Origin: Epiperipatus broadwayi
Taxonomy: Eukaryota > Onychophora > Udeonychophora > Euonychophora > Peripatidae
Length of the DNA: 64,000 bases
Assembly: GCA_028023455.1 (NCBI GenBank)
Contig: JAQFVV010000233.1
Location: 1 to 64,000 of the forward strand
Reading direction: 5' to 3'
In this document: positions 49,313-61,600 of the stretch, piece after piece
Layout of the letters: each line of letters starts with the position of its first letter
Numbering within the stretch: position 1 is the stretch's first letter
Made by a program: the position numbers and the translations under genes
The notes under the pieces: generated by a model
What the model was told of the DNA's origin: nothing
Database searches by the model: none
What the model saw: only the letters and a program-made list of their open reading frames with translations

Positions 49313-50330
49313 CTGTTTGTTGCCTTACCCATACATTGCGTTTTCGATCTCTTCTTGTTACTCCCAACATACATCTCTCCATACTCCTTTGAGTGGTCTG
49401 AAGTCTCTGTATTGCTCTTTTATTAAGTGTCCAAGTCTCAGATCCATATGTAAGAACTGGTAAAACACATTTGTTAAAAACCATCCTTTTCAAACACATA
49501 GGCATATTTCCTTTTAGTATCAAGTTATTTCTACCAAAAGCACTCCAACCAAGTTTAATTCTATGATTAATTTCCTCCAGTATGTTTCCATCTGTATTAA
49601 TAATCTGACCAAGGTATTTGTAACTGTTAACTTCTTCTAATTCTTCATAATCAATCTTTATTTTCATATTTTGAGCAAATCGATTAAACATTACTTTAGT
49701 CTTTTTAACATTTATCTTTAGTCCTACTTTTCTACTTTCATCTGCTAACTCCTGCCGCATTTCCTGAAGCTCTGAAGCATTATTTGCAAAAACAACTACA
49801 TCATCTGTGAAATATAAATGACTTAAATACTCTCCATTTACTTTCACTCCTTTAGTTTCCCATTTTAATCCATAAAATACTTCTTGCAGCACTGCTGTAA
49901 AAAGTTTTGGAGATATGGAGTCACCTTGTCTTACACCTTTCTCAATGTTGATTTTTCCAGTATCATTATGTAATCTAATTGTTGCTGTTGCATTTTTATA
50001 AATATTCTTTAAAATATGACAATATCCTGGATCTATACCTTGATGATCCAATGCTTTAATCACTGAAGAAATGTGTATAGAATCGAATGCTTTTTCATAA
50101 TCTACAAATCCAAAACATAATGACAACTCATATTCATTTGTCCTTTCTATGACTTCTCTCAATACCTGGATATGATCTATTGTACTAAAACCACTTTTAA
50201 ATCCAGCTTGTTCTCTTGGTTGGTGGAAATCCAAAGTTCTCTGTAGACGAGTTGTAATTATCTTGGTAAAATTTTTATATAAAACTGATAAAAGGCTGAT
50301 AGGTCTGTAATTTCCAATCTTCCGGTACAT
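49284..50330 (-). pseudogene. RTE reverse transcriptase domain
   Basis: Landmarks from the N-side: KIGNYRPISLLSVLYKNFTK (motif 1 region), REQAGFKSGFSTIDHI, FGFVDYEKAFDSI (motif A, catalytic Asp in VDYEKAFD), GVRQGDSISPKLFTAVL (motif B), LYFTDDVVVF (motif C; FTDD instead of the usual FADD, both Asp kept), GLKINVKKTKVM (motif D), NSYKYLGQ, LPVLTYGSETWTLNKRAIQR and RSMERCMLGVTRRDRK. It synthesises element DNA at the nicked target in functional relatives. The frame is separated from the endonuclease by a deletion near 50320 and ends early at a frameshift near 49300. Confidence 0.92.
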
Positions 50331-51900
50331 CTTTATAATTTAGACATTTGGTATATAACTTTGCTAAAATTGTTTCTATTTCTTCACCTGCTTCTTTTAA
50401 TATATCAATTATAATTCCATCATTTCCTGGAGCCTTTCCTTTCTTCATACATTTAATTGCATGTCTCACTTCTTCATTTAAAATTCTGGGCAATTCGGAA
50501 GATGTAATAGATATAAGAGGTACTTGTTCCTTATTACTATATAATTCTTGATAAAAATCTTCTACCAATTTCATGATGTCATCTCTCGTTTTAGTAATAA
50601 TTCCATCTTTTTTTCTAATTGCAGATATAAATTTCCTACCAATACCAAAATGTTGTTTAACATTCTTGAGACTTTTATTTTCTTCTACAGCTTTCCTTGC
50701 TATTTCACAGTTATACTTTCTTATATCATTTTCAACTCTTTTCCGTACCATTTTACAAAATTTGAGATATTCAATTCTTTTTAATACATCATTTTTATAT
50801 ATCTTCATATTCCTTCTTTTCTTTATAAATTCTCTAGTCTCAGTAGAAATTTTATTAGTCAATTGCTGCTTTTTTCTACCAGCTATCTTTGTTGCAGTTT
50901 TTAAAAGTGTATCAGTTATTTTCATATTAATTTCATTCAAATCTGAATCATGTTCAAAATCTCCTAACACTTGAAACCTATTGGTAAGTTCTAATTTAAA
51001 TTCATTAGAATATTTCTGAAGATTAGGAATATCAACTGTAAATATTGTTTTTCTTAATAATTTTAGTCTCTTTAGTTTTACATTAACATGTAACTTACAC
51101 CTTACTAATCGATGATCACTTCCTGTGTTAAATTTATTAAGAACATTACAATCTTGAAATATGTATTTCCTGTTAGTCAAAATATAATCCAATTCTGCTG
51201 TACCTTCATTTGGATGCTTCCATGTCCATTTCCTTTTAATATTTTTCTCAAAAAAAGAATTCATAATATAAAGTTTTTCATTTTCTGCAAACTCCACAAG
51301 TCTATGTCCTCTCTCATTTCTATTACCATAACCAAAATTACCTACAGCAATTTCATCTTTCATTTGTCTACCAATTCTAGCATTAAAGTCTCCCATAACA
51401 ATTTTAAAATGTTGTTTACTCTGATCAAAAGCCTTTTGTACATCCATATAAAAATCTTCTACTACTTCATCACTATGAGAACTTGTTGGGGCATAAACCT
51501 GAATTATCTGCATTTGGTATCTGCTATTAAGTTGTATAACCAATCTTGCCACTCTGTCCGATACACCATCAATCTCCACAATATTGTTCTTCCACTTTTT
51601 ATTTATAATGAATCCTACTCCACTTGTATTTCCAATATGTGTGCCTTTATAATAGAGTATATGTCCACTTTTTAAATCAATTGTTTCTTCACCTTTTCTT
51701 CTAACTTCACAAAGTCCAATAATGTCCCATTTAATATAAGACAGTTCTTCTTCTAATTCTTGCAATCTTCCTTCACTTGAAAGTGATCTGCAGTTGTAAG
51801 TACCTAAATAAAAAGTCATCATCAAATGGCAGCCTGGGTCCGCAATCAGGGGATTCTTAGCACCCTCCGCCTTTGGCCACGTTTTATTTTTGTCTGTCAT
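50275..51900 (-). pseudogene. RTE endonuclease and RT fingers
   Basis: From a Met at 51900, about 30 residues of leader peptide are followed by an endonuclease domain with its metal-site and catalytic landmarks: TYNCRSL, GLCEVRRKG, VYAPTSS, GDFNARIGR, and SDHRLVRCK (about residues 30-270). It nicks DNA to prime insertion. A basic linker then leads to KCMKKGKAPGNDGIIIDIL (RT entry). The frame reaches VPEDWK and then goes out of phase into QTYQPFISFI and a stop. Related elements have about 15-20 further residues with an H-K-K-G-D motif between DWK and the GNYRPIS motif; these are deleted here. The endonuclease part looks intact. Confidence 0.92.
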
Positions 51901-52226
51901 AATTGTATATAGGTATTGGAAAAATATTTATCATTTACACAAACATTCATTCTGCCTTATCAGGCACTGACAAGAAAGACCATGGTGTTTCTTGATCTTA
52001 AACTCAGAGGTAAAAAGTCAATAAACTCACCACGCTGGCTAATGCATGTTGGTGAGCAGCCCATCCATGTTCGTATACTATATAAATAATCACATAGTAA
52101 TAACAGCTGCAACGACAAGAACTTATGGAGTCGACATTAGGAATTTGCACTGCTCTGTTCCTTTAAGGCCTCCAAGAGGAAACAAAGGGTCTCCTCTCAG
52201 TTAATAGCAAACTCCTTTCTGCAGCC
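51901..52226 (-). promoter_or_regulatory. RTE 5' leader, candidate internal promoter
   Basis: About 326 bp between the 5' end (GGCTGCAGAAAGGAGTTTGC) and the first Met. The outer 215 bp are conserved in the deleted copy at 28752. LINEs of this kind carry an internal promoter in this region; that function is inferred from the family, not seen. No initiator or downstream promoter element is clear. Confidence 0.6.
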
Positions 52227-52239
52227 TATGATTATATAT
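52227..52239. repeat. Target site duplication of RTE element, 5' side
   Basis: Second copy of TATGATTATATAT, matching 49019-49031 exactly. Confidence 0.9.
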
Positions 52240-54287
52240 AATATTATATATATTTTATGATATCAAAATTTGATCTTGTAGAATAAATTACATGAGTAAT
52301 AATCAATGATGAACTTTTACAAAAAGTGATCAAATGATATCACTTAGTATTAGCATCTTAAAGACTTGTTATTATATTTAATTTAAACATAACAAACATA
52401 CATAATATAAATCCATTATTATTATATTGCTAGGTATAAAAAAGATGGTTATTTGCATTTCAAGTAAAAAATCAGGTCTAATCTAATCAAATATTTAATT
52501 TTTCTTTTTTTTTTATGATATCCATGAAATTCTTAAAAAAAAAAAAAAGCTCCATTAGCAACATAATTCAAAACATCAATTCATGCATAGATATACTATT
52601 CTATACAATGATAAGATAGAGTAAAAATAATTTAGTAATGATGCCGAATAAATAAGTATGTGCAACTCCAGACAACTTACAGATAATATGGAGAAATAAT
52701 GTGCTAGATTTATCATTTCATACAAATTTTGGATTTATTGTGAGAGTTTAATATATCAATGAAAAAATGTTGATGTTTGGTAAGATCAAAAGCAAAAGTA
52801 AATCAAGATATCCATAAATGAGAATAATAGAATTATTACAGAAATGAGGATTCACATAGAAAAGTTTCACCTCATTGTGAAAAATAAAATGCTTTTTTTT
52901 TTTTAGAAATAGTATCAGAATGAGTATTCTGAAACTGTCTTTAGCAAAAAAGGCAAATTATTATTAAAGTTCACTTTAATAATAATATGTCAAAAACAAA
53001 AAGTGATATTTATAATTATGTAGGTCTTTATTGATATGACAGTATCAAAAATGATAACATTTGCTAATAAAACAAGACTAACTTTTATTTAAATAATAAT
53101 TTCCAAAGTGTTTTTATAACAGCATAATGCTTATATAGGTTTGAGAAATTCAGCGTAAAATAACTGACATTACTTTAGTTTGTCAAAAAGGAAGACAAAG
53201 TTATCTTGACAAACTATAAACAAAATTTATTTAATTTCATTTGTTCTTTTTCTTCAAAAATATTAATGACTAATATATTCAATTATCAATTTATTTATTT
53301 TATACCCATATTCTCAAAGTATATTACAAAGAAAATTATATCACAGCATACATTTTTTTAAAATTCAACAAATTTCATACTTTTTTTTCAATGCTTTTTA
53401 TTTATGTTTTAATATTCTGACTAGCTAGTAGAAAGCCCTGAGAAAGATTGCTACCCAAATAAAATGGAAAAAAAAGAATAAAAAATCATAAACAACAAAA
53501 AAATGTTAAATTTGTTATCTGTTAACATTTTAATAAAATATCAGGATAATTCGTGAAAATAGATTGACAAAAAATAAACAAATTACAAGAAAACTAAAAA
53601 TTTAAGATCACACATGTAATTAAAAAATAATAAAAATAAAACAAATCTAACAAATAAATTATTGTAAAATTCATTGAAAATTAAATTTAGAAATATGTTA
53701 TTAACATAAAATAATAATATTACATATAAATACACCTGCAATGGCTACAACACGTTTTATAAAATAATGCTATGACCATTATCTGATACTGCTTCTAAGA
53801 AAAGTATTATTTTATGGTATAAATATAATTCCAAATTTGATTTATTATAAGCACAATTTACAATAAGTATTACAATATTTGTATTAAAATTTTTTTTAAA
53901 GATATAACCATAAAATCACAAAAAAATGAAGATATAAAATGATTTTTGTTCTTACAATCTGTCTTTAAAATAAATACATTGATTTTTATTATGAGCATTA
54001 CTTACAATAAGTATTATATTATTATTATAAAAAAGTAAAAAAAAACCCTATTAAATGCAAAAAATGTAAGAAATAAAATAATTTTTGTTGAGAATAAATT
54101 AATACAGCATCATCATAGGATCAGTTGGCTGCTTTCTTTTAGAAAAAGAATGGCAGTTATCATAATAAATCAATAAATAAATCTGATTGTTGTTATTGAA
54201 AGCATTATTTGCAATAAGTGTTATATTATTAATATAAACAATATGTAAAAAAACTATACATCACAAAAAAAAAAATAGAAAAAAAAA
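52240..54287. other. AT-rich non-coding DNA
   Basis: No gene or element recognised. Confidence 0.6.
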
Positions 54288-54419
54288 TACTTATGTTTTT
54301 TTTTTTCATATGTCATAGCATCAGCCGGGACGCGAACCCACAACCGTCTGCAACCAACTACTTGCTTGCAGGGCAGCTGCGATGGCCTCTCGGCTAACAA
54401 CACTTGACTACTTATGTTT
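54288..54419 (-). mobile_element. Minimal tRNA-derived retrosequence with A-tail
   Basis: Exact 11-bp duplications TACTTATGTTT (54288-54298 and 54409-54419) flank a 110-bp insert. On the minus strand it starts GTCAAGTGTTG, has a box A-like TTAGCCGAGAGGCCATCG, a stem-loop with CCTGCAA, and a canonical box B GTGGGTTCGCGTCCC, then GGCTGATGCTATGAC and a poly-A tail. The outer GTCA and TGAC can pair. There is no SINE body: it goes from the tRNA-like part directly to the tail. So it is either a tRNA retropseudogene or a minimal tRNA-only SINE. It stands out by its high GC. Confidence 0.8.
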
Positions 54420-55693
54420 AGATTATAACTGACATGAGATACCACTAAACCTTCAAAAAACACAAGCAAAATTCAGTAAATTTGATTTTTTCAAAATATA
54501 AACATACCTAAGAAGATAATGAGATGTATATCTATTAAATTGAAAAAATCATTGAAAATTAACAATACTGTTAAAATCACACACAGAGATATAATAAGAG
54601 GATAAGAATCCATGCATATGCTTTATATGTAGAAGTCTTTTATAAAAAATAATGATATTTTAAATAGGAATAATTTTGGTTTATTGCAAAATATATCTAT
54701 GAATTGCATCAAAAAAAATAAAATAAAAGAGACCATGCTTAATTTCTTAACTAACAGTTCTTCAGAAGGTGACTCCATGAATGATTTGATTTTTTAAACC
54801 TTACTGTTTTAACTCATGATCATCTCATATAATTTGATTTCTACTACAATTTTATTGCTTTCAAATAACTTCAAAGAGATGCTTTGCAATACAGTTGTAA
54901 CAAAATAATTAAATATATAAATTATAGAAGTTAATAAACTATGAATATTTTTTTTATATCTATATTTTTCTTAACAAATTAGCTATTATGTCAGCTGCTG
55001 CCTTTCTAATGACATAATAAATATATTCAAAACACCACTTTACAATGTTATGAACATGTCAATAACATTCTGATAATTGAGTTCTGTAATTCAAATAATG
55101 ATCCATGGAATTATTTTAATGTTTTGAATGTAACCTTAGATTTCATTCCATGGCTTTTATTTGGTAAATAATGTTTTAAAAAATCATATTTATTAAAGAA
55201 AGGTCAAAGAAACATTGTTAGCAACTTTTCACTTGAATATTTATCAGCTTAAGAATTTGACTCTTGGAAACTTGTTTAGGTAGAAAGATGGACTTGGATG
55301 CTGAAGTGAAATACAAATTCCAATGTTATAATGAATTAAAATAATATTTTTCTGTAGTAATATAATTCCTTTAATAAATTATTTATATACTGAGCTATCA
55401 TTTTGTTAAAATTCTATTATAGTACTAAAACATGAACATCTTACAAATGCTAAACAAAGGCATCTTAAAAAAATTATTTATGGATATGACATAATAGTCT
55501 GAAAACATAATAACAATGAGACTATTCAATACATTCTTCAACTTGCTTGACTGAAAAAAAATCAAATGAATCAAAAACATCAGACTGTCTAAAAAAGTAT
55601 TGACCATAGTTTTCAGAGTTACACTCCACTTGCATTATAAAAATAATCTCAAGATATTCTAAAAAAGAGGGGTGATAGTAACTTTTATTGTAA
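54420..55693. other. AT-rich non-coding DNA
   Basis: Nothing recognised; short frames near 55425-55731 have no family landmarks. Confidence 0.55.
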
Positions 55694-55698
55694 GATGT

Positions 55699-58686
55699 TG
55701 TAACAGTCAAATATGTACATTCACGGAACAAAATCTAGAACTCTGATAAATCATCCTAAGGCTGACCAGTTTTACAGTGGTGGAAGCCACGACTCTGGCC
55801 TAACCCTAGTTCCTCTACCATTGCTCAGAAATTTACTACCTTGCGGATGACACAGTTGAGGCCACAACAGTATTTCCCTTCTTCATGTGCCAGCACTAGC
55901 ACAACAGTAGAACAAAAGACTATGGTATTTCAGCATTTTAGCAAGTATAGGTATATAGATATCGTGTGGCTAAGGTATTTATGAATTAAACAATAAACTA
56001 AATATCAATAACTAATCATAAATAATTATTAACATATTAAATGATTTTGAGTCGGTGAGCAAGATTAAGACATACATCCAATTTAAGTTTAAATTCAATT
56101 TAATAAAAGTTAAGTTTTGAAATAATAAATAAACAGTATTACAATGGTTAAATAGTTGTTCTCACATGCAGGTGGTTAAAGGATGTTTACATTAAATTTG
56201 GATTCACACGCAAGTGATGGGTTTTAGAGATAATTTTAAGAATGGGTTACATAACTTGGTCTACATATATGTTTGTTATATGAAATCACTCGCAGGTGAT
56301 TATAAGCTTTAGGTTACAATTCAAATTACAAAGTATGCACTTCCGGTTTATATATAGCATTAAATCATATACAGGTGATTACGATTTCTAAGTTACAACT
56401 TAGTTTATTTAGCTATATTTTTGAATCTATCACTCACAGGTGATTAAATAATAATACATTTAGATTTTATACTTCGATGAGCCTTAATATTAAATTTACA
56501 ACTAAATGACTTTGCTCATGGTTATCTATGCCTAGTTTATGCTATTTAATTGAGTAGAGATCTGCTTTAATAATTAGTGGAAGTGATAATTATGAATTAT
56601 AAAGAACATAGTATTTAATATAAGCATGAATAACTAATGTACTCTCTATATAGATAATTTGCCTATCAATCTGGATTTGAATTCAGATCAACACTGAAAT
56701 AATAATAAAAAAGGTGGCATAAACTGACTATGGGCAGCCAGAATTCAAATACCTTTGCATATATAAAACATATAACTCTGGGTCTCTGCATCTCATATAT
56801 GTACCTTTTTCACAGAATTCTTACCAAATAATGGTTCCCTTTGACTGAACTCTTTGCTGTGAATTAGGAGGCCTTTAGTCTGGATGATCGAGCAATTTAT
56901 TTAAGTGGGAGTCTTACACTCTGTGTGAGTCTCATGCTCCATTACTAAGGATGCAGAATGGGAGGCACATACCAATCCCATCTGAGGAAGATAATTGCCT
57001 GAACTAAGTGTACTGGTGTAGCCCTAACACATATGCTCAGTAAAGAAATACAGCAACAAGTGAGTTATGATGTAGCGTTTCTAAAAGACACATATGCACC
57101 GCTGACAACATAATCATATACTAAAAATTAAGATGCTAATTCTAGTTTCCTTCATGAAACTACTCAGTATCAGTTCATATAATAGTATTTTTAATTATAC
57201 TATTAAAGAAAATTTATGAATCCAGGTTATAAGGCTATCTATATAGGCTTTTATTGATTTAAGGAGGACTACAGCATAGTAAGGGGAAATTACAATATAA
57301 AATTATAGATTTATGCTGCATTTTATCATCTCAACTAGATATCACTTAAATATCATATTTTAAAAGCAAATCTGACCTATAAGTTTATAGTTATATCTCA
57401 ATCAAAAGATTTTATTCATTTCAAAATGGGGTTTTTAGTTTGTGCGTTAATCTATGCAAAATTGCATATATATATATATATAGGTGAGAATTTAGATTTA
57501 CTTCTCATTAATGACTTAATTATGAATAAAACCTGGTTTTGGATACATATAGCATAAACTATAAAATAAGTAAAATTTAATAAGATTTGGCATAGATTTA
57601 GAAAATGCAATATATAACTAATATAAGATTTCACACAAGTGAAATCTGAAATTTAGCTTTAGCATATTTTAAAAGACGTTCCTGTAGCGTATTTGAAATT
57701 TGATTGATTTAGTTTAGAAATTGTTTATAATTAACAAAAGCAATTATTATTGTTAACTTAAAATTATATATAACAACTGAGAATTTTGATTATTGTTTTA
57801 AAACAGATTATTCAACTCATATGTAGCTAAAGACATTAAACATTAAATATAAATGACTTTAAACAAATTAAATTAATTACATAAAACTAAATCAATCATA
57901 CATAAGTAAACCAAGACATAAGATATTCAACTTAATAAAGTAAATATTTTTATCAAATTAATATGCAGTTCAGAAAATCAGGTAGAGAAACAAATTAAAT
58001 TTGGAACTACTCAGAAAATAAATTTAGGCAAGATTTTAAATTAAACCAAGGAAAATAAAAATACATTTAGAACAAGTTTAGTTACATTGTTATTATAATT
58101 ATTATGGCCATTACTTCAGAATTAGCTAGCATTTTAGATTTGAGTTTAGTTGAAAATTTAAATTTGAAGGAATGATTATCATTATTTTCTCTTTTGCTGG
58201 TAGGTTCTCTCGTTCTTAGGATATCTTTAGGTGGTTATGGCTGTTTCTTCATCTTCTTCGGCATCAGGTAGCTTCTCATCAGGGTGGAAAGACAAGATTT
58301 TGGCCTCTTATCCTGACATGATAATTATTAATTCTCTTCAGTACTTTATTAAAAGATTATAATGAATCTGAATGTGAGTGACTCTAAAATGGCTGCCGTA
58401 GCTTATATATCGCTACCCCCTCTCTTTCGTTATATTATTTTCTTAGACAAGTTTTCCTAGCTTGTTTTCTTATTGCCAGTAATAGTGGAAGCCTGCTATG
58501 TCAAACTTTTAATTAGGTCAAATTAGCCTCTATGACATGCAGTAATTTATGCAATCTTTTATTTTAATTCTAATTTTAACTCTAAATATAAATTGAGTCA
58601 ATCTTATATCGGGAAGGTTTAACTCTTTTGGCGTTGTTTTTGGCTAGAAAAACAAATCTAACATTTGTGAAAAACATTTTGTTACA
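55699..58686 (+). mobile_element. Candidate long LTR-like unit
   Basis: The segment starts TGTAACAG and ends TTGTTACA, giving TG...CA ends with a 7-bp terminal inverted match (TGTAACA/TGTTACA). The flanking pentamers GATGT and TATGT match at four of five. The first 220 bp are clearly less AT-rich than the surroundings. Nearly 3 kb would be very long for a solo LTR and no gag or pol reading is present inside. I consider this a weak structural guess; chance in AT-rich DNA is possible. Confidence 0.3.
56160..56450. repeat. Spaced CAC-x-GCAGGTGATTA motifs
   Basis: Five related short motifs at about 56162, 56203, 56284, 56363 and 56428: TCACATGCAGGTGGTTA, TTCACACGCAAGTGATG, AATCACTCGCAGGTGATTA, AATCATATACAGGTGATTA and TATCACTCACAGGTGATTA. 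Each is itself a small inverted repeat (ATCAC...GTGAT). Spacings are about 40-80 bp. They may be remains of a tandem repeat with a 65-80-bp unit, or repeated binding sites. Confidence 0.55.
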
Positions 58687-61600
58687 TATGTAACTCGACC
58701 ATTTTCATTTACTGATATATGCAGAATTATATAATTTAAAATATTACTAATTTACTAAATATTTCAAAATAAAGAAATCTTAATGTTTTGAATCCTATTA
58801 ATGTTAATCTTCTAGCATATATGTAGTCTAAAGTTACACATACAACTTGTTTTTCATTTAATTATTATTAAAATTATATATGTGCGTATCTTAGAGATTT
58901 ATGTCTTTATAGATGCACATTTCACTCTATATGTAAATATATATGCACACATATATAATTGACGTTATTTAAGTTTAAATTTAGGCAGGTTTTTATGGTA
59001 TTATTAATAAGATATTCGAGAAATTGGTGGTGTTTATATATAACAGAATACTACTATAGCATATAGTAGGTGAAACAGTTGGATTGTACAAGCTGACTGT
59101 TTCAATATGGCTGCAGATAGAATACAATGGAAAACAAATTTCAATATATAATTATTGAATCTGATGATAGTTTATTAAAACATATGATTCAGTTCCTTTT
59201 CAGATAAACTGTTTGTGTTGATAATCTTGAAGAAATAAAGCTGAATGAAATTTTCAATTTATAAATACTTCAAATGTTAGCATTGAATGTAAAGATAAAG
59301 TTTTTCTTTTTAGGTAACATGATCTGTATTTATTATATTAGGCCACAGTGAGTTGGATTCTGATTTGTTTGAATTATTTTATCATCAGCAATTTTTTTAT
59401 GACATGAAATATATATCATTATTCTATCTTTACCTAAATAAAAAAAAAATTGTAGTGACAAAAATTTCACAAATAATACTTAATTTTATGTACAAACATG
59501 GAGTAAGCCAAAGTTATAAATGCATGCAAACTAGATTAATATTATAGAAGTACTATTATAAAAAGTTTATAAATTTATCATTGTCAAATGTAAACCAAAA
59601 ATATGATCAAGAATTAATTTTCTTTTCTTACTTTGAAATATTTTAGTTGGATTGCAATAGAATTGCAGAGTCTGAATGAAATGCTAAACTCTCTTGAAAT
59701 TTTAAAACATATTTTAATAGAAAATGTTGTTTTAAATGAATATCTGATGATTTAATAATATAATGAATCAAATCATTGAGATCTGATTTATATCACCAAA
59801 TAATGAATTATTCTCAGAAGTAATATAGATGGTCAAAAAAAATATAAAGGCTAATGGATATAAAATTGCATTTCCAATAAATATTACCAATATTAATAAC
59901 GTGAACTAATCATGAATTAAAAATCTCTAAAGTCATAGTCTTGAAGAAAATTAAACTAAAAACTTTTATAAGAACATCAAGTCCATTGAGGACAAGACCT
60001 TTTGTAATTATTAATTATCTACAAATTTGCTTATGAAATAAATACTGTAAAAGATTTTACTTAGTATTGCATAAATTAATAAAAAATTTAAATATAAAAA
60101 AAATCTTTTTGTTAGCTGATTTAAACTTATTGATTAATTACTAGCAACTAGCATAGTAACGATATACTTGCTTGCTTTCTAAAAAACGTGGTAGTTGATT
60201 ATTAATATCTTTGAAATAATAAAAACAAACTATATTTATATCAAAACAAAATTTTAAATACCCACAAAAAATAAAATCTGTGACATCTATGAAAAGTAGA
60301 GCAAAACTAAAAGATATATTTAAAAATAGTAAAAACCTACTGCAGATTTGTTTAAGAAGACTTCTATGAAATTATTTGTTAAAGAATACTGAATTGCGAA
60401 TATTATAGAAGCTGTAATCTCAAATTATATGTAGAATCATTTTCATGTAATGATTTTACAATTATCAAAATTTTAGGTATTTTAGCTTTACACAATCTGA
60501 TGCTGCTAATGCAAAAACTTTCTAAGATTTTGATCAAATTCAGATAATATATTATGTTTTCTTAAAAGTTTTTGGTGTAATGTATAATTAAATGTTGGAA
60601 ATAATGTATGTTTTTTTTTTTTCAGTTTTAAAAAAGAGAAGATCATGTGCATTAGATTCCAAATGGGCATTGAAATATGGTCATCATCATTTCCTAAACT
60701 ATATTTCAAAAAACAATACACTAATGTTTCACAAAAAATGAAAATGTGTTTTATGAAAAATTATTAAAATTAATACTATTTACATGTTAATATTTTACAT
60801 GTAGAAATATAGAAAAGTTTTGCCAGTAACTGCATTCCAAATATAATTGGTGGTGATGTTTTAATTGAATATATTCTCTAATTGCAACCTGTCACATAAC
60901 AATAAGATTAAAATAGGGTCTCACCCATGTTTCATAGCAGTAAGCGTAAAACAATAATTTCATTTCAGTATAAGTTCACTACCATCTCTGTCTCCTAAAA
61001 ATAGAATTGAAATAATGATATTATAGCAGTGGTGATCCATCACCATTAGCAATGCCTTACTCATTCCCTAACAGTGGTAGTGAACAGCAAAACCATTGTA
61101 ATGCTGCTCCATCAATCATGAATCACTTATTATCTTGCAATAAGATTGAAAAAAATAATAATATTGCAGAGCTGATCTACTACAAGCAATCACAAACAAA
61201 TACTACTTTGTTACAAACTGTTTCATTAAAAAAGTTTGGAAAAACTGCCAGATAAAAGATACTAATGGTCACTATGTTTTTGAAGAGTAAAGAATAAAAT
61301 ATATCTTCTAGCTGCAAATGCAATAGTTACTTCTTGATAAAAAATATATATAATATTGTTGGATATAAATAATAAAATAGTTTGTCAAAAGAAAAAAAGG
61401 TTATTTACAAACCATTCATTCCATAACAAGTCTCAATACATTTTTAGATGCCTTAAAATAGTTGAGGTAAAAATATATCTTAAGAAATTTATTTCAATTT
61501 GGTAGCAATAGTATTGCAAAATTTCTAAGGTTACAGCCTTAGTAAATTATTACTTAATATAATAATGGGCGTTTAATAAAATTTATAATTATAACTTCTA

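Larger units (their letters stand above)
49032..52226 (-). mobile_element. Nearly full-length RTE-type LINE
   Basis: A 3195-bp non-LTR retrotransposon with leader, endonuclease, reverse transcriptase and a short 3' end of ATG repeats (seen as CATCATCATC on the plus strand), bounded by a 13-bp target duplication. The size, the single endonuclease-RT protein without a separate first ORF, and the short-repeat tail are typical of the RTE clade. Lesions: one deletion near 50330 and one frameshift near 49300, plus an altered RT motif. Partial relatives are at 4690-5310, 10190-10312, 28752-29800 and 63184-63628. Confidence 0.9.

Noticed and set aside
50548-51675. Several plus-strand frames of 67-187 codons across the RTE element
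   Set aside because: They are antisense shadows of the RTE endonuclease/RT coding strand.
54303-54408. Functional tRNA gene
   Set aside because: Flanking 11-bp duplications and an A-tail show retrotransposition; the acceptor stem pairs only at its outer bases and the anticodon arm is poor.
54254-54469. 71-codon minus-strand frame containing RRLWVRVPADAMTYEK
   Set aside because: The reading lies across the tRNA-like retrosequence and its A-tail, so it is not a protein.
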